NCBI GenBank assembly: GCA_015061605.1
Contig: SUWH01000013.1
Span: 1 to 64,000 of the forward strand
DNA length: 64,000 nt
Direction: 5' to 3'
Source: Lentisphaerota bacterium
GTDB lineage: Bacteria > Verrucomicrobiota > Lentisphaeria > Victivallales > Victivallaceae
Shown here: one piece after another, positions 43,360 through 52,529 of the stretch
How the letters are laid out: every line of letters begins with the position of its first letter
Position numbering within the stretch: position 1 is the stretch's first letter
Notes under the pieces: model-generated
What the model was told of the DNA's origin: nothing
Seen by the model: the letters and a program-made list of their open reading frames with translations, nothing else
Database searches by the model: none
Made by a program: the position numbers and the translations under genes

Positions 43360-43387
43360 TTGTATATTCCTGAATTTGTGTTGATTA

Positions 43388-43429
43388 AAATTAAAAAGCC
43401 CTGCCGGAAATTTTTTCTCCGGCAGGGCT
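43388..43429 (-). terminator. attenuator 2, proximal to ilvB
   Basis: A 12-bp stem (arms 43397-43408 and 43418-43429, AGCCCTGCCGGA on the transcript), loop of nine A/T-rich bases, then TTTTTAATTTT on the minus strand. UGCCGG in its 5' arm is also complementary to CCGGCA in the last codons of leader peptide 2 (43468-43463), a possible antiterminator pairing. Confidence 0.88.
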
Positions 43430-43454
43430 GCTGTTCAATGTTGGATGAATTTCT

Positions 43455-43604
43455 CTATGCCATGCCGGGGGGCGTAATAATAATTACGCTGATAATCATG
43501 GAAATAATAATAGCGATGGCAATGAAAATGGATACGACAAAGGAATCGGACACAAGGAGTGCCGGGATATAGCTGAAACTGTTTTCAAACTTCATCGTAT
43601 TCAT
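43455..43604 (-). CDS. ilv leader peptide 2 (49 residues)
   Basis: A short gene with AGGAAA before its ATG. It encodes 49 residues, of which 12 are Ile, 4 Val and 2 Leu. Runs such as AIIISMII and VIIIT lie in the second half, and the peptide ends TPPGMA just before the antiterminator candidate. Stalling at isoleucine codons would free that segment. It could instead be a real small membrane protein since it is hydrophobic, but the following terminator and the ilv genes favour a leader peptide. Confidence 0.75.
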   Translation of the reverse strand: MNTMKFENSFSYIPALLVSDSFVVSIFIAIAIIISMIISVIIITPPGMA

Positions 43605-43627
43605 TTTTTTTCCTGTTAAACTATGAT

Positions 43628-43666
43628 AAACAAAAAACCTCTCTGCAGCTGATCACCGCAGAGAGG
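43628..43666 (-). terminator. attenuator 1, between leader peptides 1 and 2
   Basis: A 9-bp stem CCTCTCTGC / GCAGAGAGG (43658-43666 and 43638-43646) with an 11-base loop, followed by TTTTTTG on the minus strand. GAGAGA overlapping the stop codon of leader 1 (43698-43693) could pair with the UCUCU of the 5' arm. Confidence 0.85.
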
Positions 43667-43696
43667 CTTGAATTTTTATTTCTTATACCGTTTCTC

Positions 43697-43786
43697 TCAA
43701 CAACAACAACCAGCCGTACCGCAGCCGATAATAATGGCGGCGATAATAATAATCATGCTGTTAATGTTGTTGAAAAACTGCTTCAT
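43697..43786 (-). CDS. ilv leader peptide 1 (29 residues)
   Basis: A short gene with the strong ribosome site GAGGAAAG. It encodes 29 residues with Ile at eight positions, including two runs (IIII and III), and ends GCGTAGCCC with three consecutive Cys codons before the stop. It is the first reading frame after the operon promoter. The Cys run is unexplained and may be structural or a second sensing element. Confidence 0.72.
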   Translation of the reverse strand: MKQFFNNINSMIIIIAAIIIGCGTAGCCC

Positions 43787-43816
43787 TCTTTCCTCGTCTT
43801 TTTCAGAACACTACTT

Positions 43817-43844
43817 AATATATCATGATTTTTCATTTTGTCAA
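43817..43844 (-). promoter_or_regulatory. promoter of the ilv operon
   Basis: On the minus strand TTGACA (43844-43839), 16-bp spacer, TATATT (43822-43817) with an extended TG. Leader peptide 1 starts 30 bases downstream. The 43845-44034 remainder of the gap shows nothing recognisable. Confidence 0.75.
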
Positions 43845-44034
43845 GCCCTCCTGTAAGATATTTTTTGCGGCGTACCGTCCAAGCCGCCAAAAAACAACCG
43901 GCAGCTTCTATCTGCGCGTGCGTCCATCGGGATTTTTTCTGCTTGGATCAAACGGAAATCTCTCCCGCTGATTCACGGATATTATCACCGGAAGTACAAA
44001 ATACAGTTATTTTCACAAGAAATGATAATAACGA

Positions 44035-45411
44035 TTATTTATATTCCGGCAGCATATTGCCATGGGCCTCGATCAGATCATCGCACAATGCGATAATATC
44101 GTCGATGCTCAATTCGGCTGCGGTATGGGGATCCAGCAGCGCGGCATGGTAGATGTGTTCTTTTTTCAACGTAAGGGCAGCTTCGATGGTCAGCAGTTGA
44201 ACATTGATATTGGTCATATTGAGTGCCGCACACTGGACCGGCAGACGTCCGACATAAGTACCTTGAATACCATTGGAATCGACCAGACATGGTATTTCGA
44301 CCACCGCATCGGAGGGCAGATTTTCAATAAATCCGTGATTCAGCACATTGCCGGCGATCTGATACGGTTTATTGGTGATGATCGCCTCCATGATCCCGGA
44401 ACCGTATTCATGGGACAGTTTGTGCTCTATTTTGCCGTTTTTACATATATCCTGATACCGTTTTTTCCATCCTTCGATCTGAACGATACAGCGGCGGGGA
44501 TATTCATCCAGCGGGATACCGTATTCCCGGATCAGTTCCGGATAGGCTGATTTTATCCAGTAGGGAGTGTATTCGGCATTGTGTTCGCTTGATTCAGTCA
44601 CATAATATCCGAAACGCTTCATTATTTCCAAACGGACGAGATTTGCCCCGCATTCTTCGGGATGTTCAAGGTGTCCACGCTGTTTTTTCAGAACCTGCAG
44701 AGCTTTTTTCCGCAAAGCCGGATAAACATCTTTACCGTCTTTGGTGAGTTCCAGCAGCCATGCCATGTGGTTGATCCCGGCGATTTTTGCCCGGTATCCA
44801 AGATCGGCAGCATAGATACCTTTTTTCAGCAGGTCAAAGTCGTACAAGCCCAGTACCCGCAGGAAACTTTCGGCACAGACCTGTACGCTGTGACAGAGAC
44901 CCACTGTTTTCACTCCGGTGCCGCGGAGCATCGCTCCGGTAAGCATTGCCATGGGATTTGAATAGTTCAACAGCCAGGCATTTGGACACACTTTTTCCAT
45001 ATCTTTTGCAATATCCAGCATCACCGGAATGGTTCTCAATGCCCGGAAGATCCCTCCGATACCCAGTGTATCGGCGATGGTCTGGCGGAGACCGTATTTT
45101 TTGGGAATTTCAAAGTCGATAACAGTCGATGGTTCATAACCGCCGACCTGAATGGCATTGACTGCAAAATCGGCATTTTTCAAGGCTTTTTTCCGATTGG
45201 CGACACCGCAATATGCGGTGATTTTTGCGCGTGAAGCATTGATATTTGCATTCAAGGCATTCAAAACATATTCAGATTCTTTCAATCTGACCGGATCAAT
45301 ATCATACAAAGCTATCTCTGCATCCCGGAGAGATTCCCTGAACATGCAGTCGCCCAATATATTCTTGGCAAAGATCGTACTTCCGGCTCCTAAAAAGGTG
45401 ATTTTCGGCAT
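44035..45411 (-). CDS. glycoside hydrolase family 4 (alpha-galactosidase/glucosidase type)
   Basis: A 458-residue cytoplasmic NAD- and metal-dependent glycosidase. The dinucleotide motif is FLGAGSTIFAKNILGD (5-20), the NPMAMLT box is at about 150-156 and the metal-binding Cys is in GLCHSVQ (about 172). The family uses redox elimination chemistry on alpha- or beta-linked sugars; specificity here resembles MelA-type enzymes but is not certain. Last gene of sugar locus 2, separated from the PIG-L gene by 97 bases. Confidence 0.9.
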   Translation of the reverse strand: MPKITFLGAGSTIFAKNILGDCMFRESLRDAEIALYDIDPVRLKESEYVLNALNANINASRAKITAYCGVANRKKALKNADFAVNAIQVGGYEPSTVIDFEIPKKYGLRQTIADTLGIGGIFRALRTIPVMLDIAKDMEKVCPNAWLLNYSNPMAMLTGAMLRGTGVKTVGLCHSVQVCAESFLRVLGLYDFDLLKKGIYAADLGYRAKIAGINHMAWLLELTKDGKDVYPALRKKALQVLKKQRGHLEHPEECGANLVRLEIMKRFGYYVTESSEHNAEYTPYWIKSAYPELIREYGIPLDEYPRRCIVQIEGWKKRYQDICKNGKIEHKLSHEYGSGIMEAIITNKPYQIAGNVLNHGFIENLPSDAVVEIPCLVDSNGIQGTYVGRLPVQCAALNMTNINVQLLTIEAALTLKKEHIYHAALLDPHTAAELSIDDIIALCDDLIEAHGNMLPEYK

Positions 45412-45508
45412 TTTTTCTCCATTTTTATTTAAATTTGTTCAAAAATTCATATCGCTCTGTCAGTCGGCGGCACCACTTTTGTGATCAAGATCTGCTTATA
45501 ACTGAATT

Positions 45509-46399
45509 TCACCGGTCGGTTGTGACCCGGCGGTAATTTTGTTTCAACTCCTCTGTAAGTATTCCGGTTCTGGTTTTTGAGAGTTCAAATACATAATACA
45601 GTTCAGCGGCTCCCACGCCGCAGCGTCTGCCGCGTGGAACATCTTCAATATCGAGCAGTTCCGGATAAGGGACCTGACAGGCATGTTTTCTTAACACATC
45701 AAGTTTCTTTTTTTCAAATCCGGTCATATCGATAAATGTATCAAATTGATCGAAAAAGGCTCCGTATTCCCCGGATGTCACCGGATGGACGAATACCAGA
45801 GAGCCGTCATATCCTTTTTCTTTTGCCGCGAGAAATGCTTTGCGTACCAGATGACTGGTGGCGGTGTGTTCTTCGGTATAATCCACCGGAGCGTGAGTGA
45901 TGATGACTTCCGGATCTTCTTTGAGGATCAGATCTGCCACTTTTGCCACTTCCGCCGCAGAATCATGTGCGGTCACGATGGTCAATGTTGATTCAGGGAT
46001 ACATTCCGGGCGGGGAGAACCGAAACACAAATGGACGGATTTGAGATTTTCATCCCGGTAATGACGTTGCGGATAGTCCAGAAAAACCGGTTCGGTACCA
46101 AAGACCGCAGCTGCATCGGCGGCCTCTTTTTTTCTTTGCGGCATCTCGATGAACCATGGCACATTATAGTAGAAACGCCCGGAACGCATTTGGCACTTTT
46201 CTCTTTTGTAATTCCCGGGAGGTAATTGCGGTTCATCTTCCGCGTTTACTGCCCAGGCGCCGGACATATTGTTGGTTGACTCAACATAACAGACTTCGTA
46301 GCCGTACTTTTCATGGTACTTGAGCAGTGTACCGGCAAACAGGAACTCTATGTCGTCACAATGTGCCGCCACACCCATGACCAGAGGTTTTTTATTCAT
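45509..46399 (-). CDS. PIG-L family deacetylase
   Basis: A 296-residue protein with the zinc motif AAHCDDIEF (His13, Asp15, Asp16), ITHAPVDYTEEHTATSHLVR (HPDH-like second ligand region) and FIDMTGFEKKKLDVLRKHACQ. PIG-L enzymes remove N-acetyl groups from sugar derivatives. There is no signal peptide. It lies 25 bases after the GH15-like gene. Confidence 0.88.
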   Translation of the reverse strand: MNKKPLVMGVAAHCDDIEFLFAGTLLKYHEKYGYEVCYVESTNNMSGAWAVNAEDEPQLPPGNYKREKCQMRSGRFYYNVPWFIEMPQRKKEAADAAAVFGTEPVFLDYPQRHYRDENLKSVHLCFGSPRPECIPESTLTIVTAHDSAAEVAKVADLILKEDPEVIITHAPVDYTEEHTATSHLVRKAFLAAKEKGYDGSLVFVHPVTSGEYGAFFDQFDTFIDMTGFEKKKLDVLRKHACQVPYPELLDIEDVPRGRRCGVGAAELYYVFELSKTRTGILTEELKQNYRRVTTDR

Positions 46400-46424
46400 A
46401 TTTCAATTCTCCTGAAAAGTAAAT

Positions 46425-48260
46425 TTAAGGCTTGAAAAAAGCATGAAACAACAAATTGCCCTGCGGCGGGGGAAGCGGGGCGCATCCGATAAGTTCTCCA
46501 TCTGCCAGAGAAGTCTGCTCCGGGATCAGGCCTTGCGGAGAAGCGTTGACAGCCAGAGAGGATACTACTTCATTGGCTTTTTCATATTCCCCGATCCCAT
46601 CCAGTCCCAATAAAAGAATTGAGGCATAATACATCCAATATGAAGCATAAGGAGTTCCCGGAGAGCTGATAACGCCTCCGTGGTCACTGTCCCAGCGGTC
46701 GGTATAGATTTTTAAAACCCCGGCGCGGAGTTTTTCATCCTCCGGCCGCCACAACCGGAAAGGAAGTGCGCCCCAGCACAGCGAAATATCAGCTTTTGGA
46801 TTATCCGGAACAATTGAAGTATGGAAGTAACGCTCCACCGGATCCCACAACAGTTTTTCCACTGCATCTCTGATACTTTGTGCGGCAGTACGATATTTGT
46901 CTGCCAACTCATACTGCATGAGCTTTTCTGCGACAGATGCCGCACCCAGAAGGCCGGCGGCTGAAGCAATGGCATTGCTCAATGATTCAGCGACCACGGT
47001 TTCCCGGTGATCTGCGGCAGGCAGCGGCAGCCCGCTTTCCGGGTTGCGGCGTTTGACCAGATGATCCGCCAATTGAAAAAGCTGCGGTGCAACCGAGTTG
47101 ATCCATGAATCATCCGGATCCATTTCCGCGATCATCGCACAAACCTTACAGATGAATCCGGCATGATCTCCCTGCGGCGGACGGTTATCCAGCAGCATGG
47201 GAACGGCATCATACTGGTAGCGTGCCTCGTAGACTCCGGAAGATGGAGCGATCGCCAGTAAATGGCTCATTATCTTTTCCGCTTCTTCCAGAAATCCGGC
47301 GGCGGCGAAACCCAATGCCTGCTGACTGCAGTCCCGCGGCCAGGCGAATCCCCAGAATGGTCTCACTCCGCTGATACTGAAACCGTTTTCTCCAATCAAA
47401 AGAGAGTTTGAAAGCAGCCAGCGTTTATAGTTTTTTACAATAAACGGGTGTTGCGACACCGGGGTTCCGGCTCTGCGAAGCGCGGTACGGTCTTTTTCCA
47501 GAGTTTCCGCCAGCATTTGGTCAAAACCGTTTTTGCGTTGAGCTTCAGATATTGCAACTGCTTCTGCCAGATCTTTGCCGACCGAGAAATAGAGTGTGAC
47601 TTCTATTTCACCATTTACAGCCAGAGAATATTCGCGTCCGTTCCGCGAAAGGGGGCGGTCGGAATGCAGAACAAATACTCCGGAGGGACGGGCGGAAAGA
47701 AATCCCCGGTATCCGGCATCTCCCAGATGGCTTTGCGCATGTCCCGGAACCATTTGATCAAAAAATTCACCACGGAAAAACCAGCGGCCGTTTCCCCGGA
47801 TATGGTAGTGGCGCACCCAGCAGTCTGAATCGGAGTGGACCAGTAAAGTTTCGGCAAGTTCCATGCCGCCGGGCAGACGGTAGAAGCCGCGCAGAACATT
47901 TGAATCCGGCAGATAACCGACAGCAACATCTGTCGCCGAATCCAGAGTTTCAATATGAGCGTCTTCATACTCAAATCCGGGCATCTGTAACGCAATTTCC
48001 GCTTGCGGCATTTCGCGCCAGTAGGGCCATTCGTCACACAGATTGCGTTTCCCGATCCGTTCCGGAGCGCCGGGAGATGGCCATTGGAAAGATTGCGGGA
48101 TAAGGAAGGCATCCAGATGCATCAATATGCGGTGGTTGCCGGTCATCAGATATGGACACAATGGTCGTTTCCACCGTGCCTCTTTTATAGGTTCCGGCAT
48201 GAATCCGGTTCCGGAAGATGTGTCGTTGATTTTTTTCATTTCGGCAGTATGATCTGTCAC
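46425..48260 (-). CDS. (alpha/alpha)6-barrel glycosidase, GH15-like
   Basis: A 611-residue protein. The N-terminal about 270 residues are beta-rich. The rest is a six-hairpin helical domain with FWGFAWPRDCSQQALGFAAAGF (about 307-328, the substrate-binding WPRD motif of glucoamylase-type enzymes) and ASYWMYYASILLLG and GLIPEQTSLADG near the end, where GH15 members carry their catalytic Glu. No signal peptide. The start shares ATGA with the TPR gene stop. The substrate is unknown; a GH15/GH65/GH94-like superfamily member is certain, the family less so. Confidence 0.7.
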   Translation of the reverse strand: MTDHTAEMKKINDTSSGTGFMPEPIKEARWKRPLCPYLMTGNHRILMHLDAFLIPQSFQWPSPGAPERIGKRNLCDEWPYWREMPQAEIALQMPGFEYEDAHIETLDSATDVAVGYLPDSNVLRGFYRLPGGMELAETLLVHSDSDCWVRHYHIRGNGRWFFRGEFFDQMVPGHAQSHLGDAGYRGFLSARPSGVFVLHSDRPLSRNGREYSLAVNGEIEVTLYFSVGKDLAEAVAISEAQRKNGFDQMLAETLEKDRTALRRAGTPVSQHPFIVKNYKRWLLSNSLLIGENGFSISGVRPFWGFAWPRDCSQQALGFAAAGFLEEAEKIMSHLLAIAPSSGVYEARYQYDAVPMLLDNRPPQGDHAGFICKVCAMIAEMDPDDSWINSVAPQLFQLADHLVKRRNPESGLPLPAADHRETVVAESLSNAIASAAGLLGAASVAEKLMQYELADKYRTAAQSIRDAVEKLLWDPVERYFHTSIVPDNPKADISLCWGALPFRLWRPEDEKLRAGVLKIYTDRWDSDHGGVISSPGTPYASYWMYYASILLLGLDGIGEYEKANEVVSSLAVNASPQGLIPEQTSLADGELIGCAPLPPPQGNLLFHAFFKP

Positions 48261-49108
48261 AGCATATCCTGTGACAGTGTATCTATCTGTTTTTTGATTT
48301 TTGCTTTATCCTTTTCCGGAACCATTTGCAACAGATGATCCAGAACTTTCAGTGCTTCAAGCTTTTTGTCTGCGCTGATGAGGGCTTCCGCATAAGCGGT
48401 ATTCATTTTGATTCCCCAGTATCCGCGCATTGCGTTGAGAGCTTTTACTGATTCAAATATTTTGCAGGCGTCAGCGGCACGTTTCTGTGCGATCAGGAGG
48501 GCACTCAAGTCGATAACTGATTCATTTCTCCAGGCAAAATTCGCGTTGGAAATGGTCAGGGCTTTCCGGAAGTACTTTTCCGCCTGTTCCGTCTGCTTCC
48601 GTGTACGGCATATCCAACCGGCATATCTTGCCGCCCATCCCGCCTGTGAATTGGCTCCCGGTAAAGACAGTGCCTTATTGAAATCATTAAGTGCCTGATC
48701 ATATTGTCTCAATCTGAAATAAGCACTTCCCCGTCTGGCGAATGCTTCTCCCCGGATATCTTCCGGATAGGTCATGAAATCGATATTTCCGGCGGCAGTT
48801 ATGATCTCTGCCGGTTTTTGGATCGTCATCAACACCAGTTGACGGCGGTGGGGATTTTTTACCCGTTCCGCCAGACGTTTGGCTGTGGCGGGATCTTTTT
48901 TGCTGTTCGCAGCGGCGATCGCCCACAGCATATACTGTTGATCATCTTTTTCATTGGCGGTTGCATCGCTCAATTTTTCATATACGGTGATGGCTTCGTC
49001 ATAGCGTTTTTCTTTTTCCAGAGTTTTTGCGCTGTGATAACCTTTCCAATCGATTCCGGAAGCGGTGAGTGTAACACAGACCAGGAGACAGAAGATGATT
49101 TTTTGCAT
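48257..49108 (-). CDS. secreted TPR-repeat protein
   Basis: A 283-residue protein with a signal peptide (MQKIIFCLLVCVTLTASG) followed by tetratricopeptide-like helices: EKRYDEAITVYEKLS (about 33-47), GSAYFRLRQYDQALNDFNKALSL (about 128-150) and KQTEQAEKYFRKALTISN (about 168-185). It probably scaffolds proteins in the periplasm. It overlaps the GH15-like gene by four bases and follows the DUF4838 gene by 32. Confidence 0.75.
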   Translation of the reverse strand: MQKIIFCLLVCVTLTASGIDWKGYHSAKTLEKEKRYDEAITVYEKLSDATANEKDDQQYMLWAIAAANSKKDPATAKRLAERVKNPHRRQLVLMTIQKPAEIITAAGNIDFMTYPEDIRGEAFARRGSAYFRLRQYDQALNDFNKALSLPGANSQAGWAARYAGWICRTRKQTEQAEKYFRKALTISNANFAWRNESVIDLSALLIAQKRAADACKIFESVKALNAMRGYWGIKMNTAYAEALISADKKLEALKVLDHLLQMVPEKDKAKIKKQIDTLSQDML

Positions 49109-49140
49109 TTTTGATTCCTTTCAAATGTTAAAATTGTGAT

Positions 49141-51684
49141 CTACTCAAAGTGGAGCTCTCCCAATACCGCATCGGCACTGACCCGCGATGGATTCATCTT
49201 ATGATTCCAAACCGACAGTTCCCGTTTGCCGCCGGCGTTGAAATGAACTCGTCCGATATTGAAATACCAGATATCGCCTTTTGCCGGAGGTGCGGCTTTG
49301 ATGGTTTTCCACGGTATCACCGCCATGGAGTGCCATTTGCCGTTTGAAAATTTATTTTCATACTTCCAGTCGCCGTTCCAGGTCCAGTCGTTCCAACCGA
49401 AGCGGGGATCATAGGTGTCGGTGATAAAACCATGTTCAGCATCGGCAAACGAATTTTTTGCTGCTTCATAACTGAAGTAGTAGTATTGACTTAAATCCAT
49501 TTTTGGAGAAATCTGGAAAACGATGGATTCCTGAAGCCAGATCTCCGCATCCCGGCCGCGGGATTTTCGCTGATTTGCTCCGGGGATGGGAGTGCCGCTT
49601 ACCAGAATATAAAGATTTTCCTGATCGTATAAGATCCGGAATCCGGTTTGGGTACTCAAGGCGGTTGTACTGCCGCTTTCCGGATGCAGAAACTCGGGAG
49701 AAATCTGCTTTGATTCAGGGGAATCCGGTTTCGGAGCAGCGGTGATACGACGGGCTTTCACAACTTTTTTATTCAGAGAAGCGAAACCCTGTTGCCGCAT
49801 TTTGGCGATATTCCAGTTAAAGGGTGGAATATCCATTCTGGTTCCGTTTTTCTTTAAAGTTTCGGCGTTGAGGGTGACTGCCGGATTGTAAGGAGTTCCT
49901 TTACTGGCGACAAACCTGCCGATATGCTTATTGCGGGCTTCGACCGCATCCAGAAGCAGGGAAAATGATTCCTGATCTTTGCGGTTGTTGAAATCATGCC
50001 AGCGGTAGACCACATTTACGATATTTTTCAGGAAATCAAATTCTCCGCGTACCGTGGCAAGACGGTTTTTCACTGCCGTTGAGCGGGCATTTTTTTCCGC
50101 ATTTGTCAAATCCTCTTCCATGGAGCGGATCTGATCCGGTGTATACATTACGGTAAAGGTTTTTACCGGGTCGCGACCCATTTGTAAAAGCCGGTTTCTA
50201 TTCAACAGATAATAAGCGGTCGAATTCTGAAGTTTGGTAAAGAACCGCCGCATAGGGGTCTCAACTTCACCGAAAGCGGCTTCCAGATATTCCTGAAACA
50301 GTTCCGAAGCATCTTTATAGTCCGGGTCGACACCAAGACGAAGGTAGATATATACATTCGGTCCTTCCAGTCCGTATTGATACGGCAGACCATTCATCTG
50401 GACGATCCGGACATTATATTTGCGGAAAAGTTCACTTTGCTTTCCAAGATAAGAAACTTCATTGAGCGGCGTATATCCGGGCAGATTGAAGTTCCCCCAG
50501 TTATAGAGGTATGCCGCATATCCGCCCGGAACTTTTATTTTTTCCCAAGCTGCGAAGTTTTCCGGAGTTGACTGCATCATTTCGATGATGACATTGTCCG
50601 GAAATTCCCGGATGCTGTGCGGTGGTTTGGCGGTGACCGTATAGGCGGAAATCATGACCTTTCTGCCAGGACGGTCTTTCTTTAACCGGATCGCCATATC
50701 ATAGTGCATCTTCCAGAGTTTTTCGCCCCATGCCGGATCATTTATCCAGCTGGAAGCATGTTCCGGTCGGGTCGACGGCAAAACACCGTACAATTCAAAA
50801 CACCCTTTGCACTGACAGGGGATGAAGCCGTCAGGCTGACCGAGTTCCACGATTTCGTATCCTTCGTCACAGCGGTCGAGGATGTGTTTGTAAATGAGTT
50901 CACGGACATTTTTGTTGGCATAGCAGTAGTGCCCGCTGCCGGTGGTGCGAACGCCGGAATTCAAAATGAAATATTCCGGATGAGTTTTGGCGTATTTGGC
51001 TTTCGGGATCGCCGCCGGGTGCTGATGTCCCCAGCGCGACCAGGTTTTCTGAAACTGGATACCGTGGTTGGCGATATTGAAATCCTGATACTGGTTTCTC
51101 CACCATTCATGTTCCAGAAACCATGGTTCCCGTGTTTCGTCAAGAGTATCCGGGACAGTGAAAATATTACGGGGCAGAAATACGATCCCGTCATCGCCCG
51201 GTTTCAGAAAACGCGCTCCGGCATGACGGTACAGAAATTCCGAAACTGCGTGGAGAGTGCCCAGGTAGGGACGTTTGGAGTAAGTTTTGACCGGATTTGC
51301 CGCATCATTTCCGGCAAGGATCAGATTTTTTCCGACCGCTTTGGCAACGTGCTGCCAGTTGGTCAGTTTTGAAACGGCAACCCCTTTGGAAGCAGCATAT
51401 TTTGTTGCTCCGAGGTAAATTCCGTGCCATCCGGGAGTTTTCATTGATTCCCGGACGATTTTCAATTTGATATTATTGGCAGCGAAACACTTCTGCATCA
51501 ACTCGGCGGCGCGTCTGACCGAATTTTTTGCCGTTTCGCTTTTGTAACTGTCCGGAATAACGATCTCATGCTTCGTTCTGCCGTTGAGACCGAGAATGAT
51601 ATCCCCTGCCCACACCGGCATTACCGGAAGCATTGCAGCAAAAATACTGAGCAGAATATACTTTATTTTCATTATATTATCCAT
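49141..51684 (-). CDS. secreted DUF4838 domain protein with C-terminal CBM9-like domain
   Basis: An 847-residue protein with a signal peptide (ILLSIFAAMLPVMPVWAG). It has an N-terminal domain like that of alpha-glucuronidases (SVRRAAELMQKCFAANNIKL...GIYLGATKYA), then DUF4838 with TYSKRPYLGTLHAVSEFLYRHAGARFLKPG and CQCKGCFELYG. The C-terminal about 170 residues (ILYDQENLYILVSG, DAEIWLQESIVFQISP, WHSMAVIPWKTI, WYFNIGRVHF) match the carbohydrate-binding CBM9 type. Same family as the protein at 3578-6307 but with a different C-terminal binding domain. Two Met starts 12 bases apart are possible; the Shine-Dalgarno is weak for both. Confidence 0.8.
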   Translation of the reverse strand: MDNIMKIKYILLSIFAAMLPVMPVWAGDIILGLNGRTKHEIVIPDSYKSETAKNSVRRAAELMQKCFAANNIKLKIVRESMKTPGWHGIYLGATKYAASKGVAVSKLTNWQHVAKAVGKNLILAGNDAANPVKTYSKRPYLGTLHAVSEFLYRHAGARFLKPGDDGIVFLPRNIFTVPDTLDETREPWFLEHEWWRNQYQDFNIANHGIQFQKTWSRWGHQHPAAIPKAKYAKTHPEYFILNSGVRTTGSGHYCYANKNVRELIYKHILDRCDEGYEIVELGQPDGFIPCQCKGCFELYGVLPSTRPEHASSWINDPAWGEKLWKMHYDMAIRLKKDRPGRKVMISAYTVTAKPPHSIREFPDNVIIEMMQSTPENFAAWEKIKVPGGYAAYLYNWGNFNLPGYTPLNEVSYLGKQSELFRKYNVRIVQMNGLPYQYGLEGPNVYIYLRLGVDPDYKDASELFQEYLEAAFGEVETPMRRFFTKLQNSTAYYLLNRNRLLQMGRDPVKTFTVMYTPDQIRSMEEDLTNAEKNARSTAVKNRLATVRGEFDFLKNIVNVVYRWHDFNNRKDQESFSLLLDAVEARNKHIGRFVASKGTPYNPAVTLNAETLKKNGTRMDIPPFNWNIAKMRQQGFASLNKKVVKARRITAAPKPDSPESKQISPEFLHPESGSTTALSTQTGFRILYDQENLYILVSGTPIPGANQRKSRGRDAEIWLQESIVFQISPKMDLSQYYYFSYEAAKNSFADAEHGFITDTYDPRFGWNDWTWNGDWKYENKFSNGKWHSMAVIPWKTIKAAPPAKGDIWYFNIGRVHFNAGGKRELSVWNHKMNPSRVSADAVLGELHFE

Positions 51685-51749
51685 TTTTATGTCTCAAATT
51701 TACTTTAACCCGGTCTGTCATGAAAAACAAGTTATGATTTATGATATTT

Positions 51750-52529
51750 TTACTGAATATCTGATTCTCTGATATTGTCCCAGATAAAATAGGGGAAAAT
51801 CAGCCGGTATGCAGATTTACCGGTCGCATTTGAAGTGTTGGCATTCAAACCCAGCAAGCCCTTTTGCTGAAATAATCCGGCGTGACCGTCAAAAAACAGC
51901 ATCGTACTTTTGTTGTTGTGTCTTCCGGAATTTTCATTGGATGGACCGATATTCTGCGAATTATGCATTTCATACTGCCCGGATTTCGGTGTATCTCCGC
52001 CAAAGATCAATTTTTGAGGATGATAAACATGCGACAGTTTGAACAACCAGAATTTGGTATTGCCGGCTAATGTTGTCAAACGGACATTTCCTCCGGCATG
52101 GTAAGTATAACCATCCAATCCAGGATTTCCGACCGCCGGACAGGTGAATTTCGACGCAACGGTATCCTTGTTCCATTTACCGATGCCGCCAATCATACTG
52201 TAATACATCGCAAAGGTGCATTGCTTGCATCCGTCAGCCCAGACCGAATGATATTTATGAGTCCCATAAAGATCACCGACACCGTTGCCGACCCGTGACC
52301 AATCCTGTGTCGGCGGGAACCACTCTTTGTAATCTGCCATATATTGACCGACAGAGAAACCATGCTGGCGGTAATTGGAAAGACACTGGGTCTCTTTTGC
52401 CCGTCCCCTTGCGGAACTCAATGACGGCATCAGCATCGCCGCCAGAATGGCAATAATAGCAATTACGATCAGCAGTTCGATCAAAGTAAATAAATGCCCG
52501 GAACTCGAATTTCTTTTTGCAGTTTTCAT
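51750..52529 (-). CDS. prepilin-type N-terminal cleavage/methylation domain protein (pseudopilin)
   Basis: A 259-residue protein with a short leader (MKTAKRNSSSGHL) and [44 protein letters not shown]. The C-terminal part includes the H-x-G like FGGDTPKSGQYEMHN and MLFFDGHAGLFQQKG signatures of DUF1559-like pseudopilins. The leader here is of normal length, unlike its homologue in sugar locus 1. It starts directly at the stop of the DUF5596 gene and precedes DUF4838. Confidence 0.88.
   Translation of the reverse strand: MKTAKRNSSSGHLFTLIELLIVIAIIAILAAMLMPSLSSARGRAKETQCLSNYRQHGFSVGQYMADYKEWFPPTQDWSRVGNGVGDLYGTHKYHSVWADGCKQCTFAMYYSMIGGIGKWNKDTVASKFTCPAVGNPGLDGYTYHAGGNVRLTTLAGNTKFWLFKLSHVYHPQKLIFGGDTPKSGQYEMHNSQNIGPSNENSGRHNNKSTMLFFDGHAGLFQQKGLLGLNANTSNATGKSAYRLIFPYFIWDNIRESDIQ

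Noticed and set aside
43360-43572. 70-codon plus-strand frame upstream of ilvB
   Set aside because: It is the complement of the leader peptide 2/attenuator region and lacks a ribosome site.
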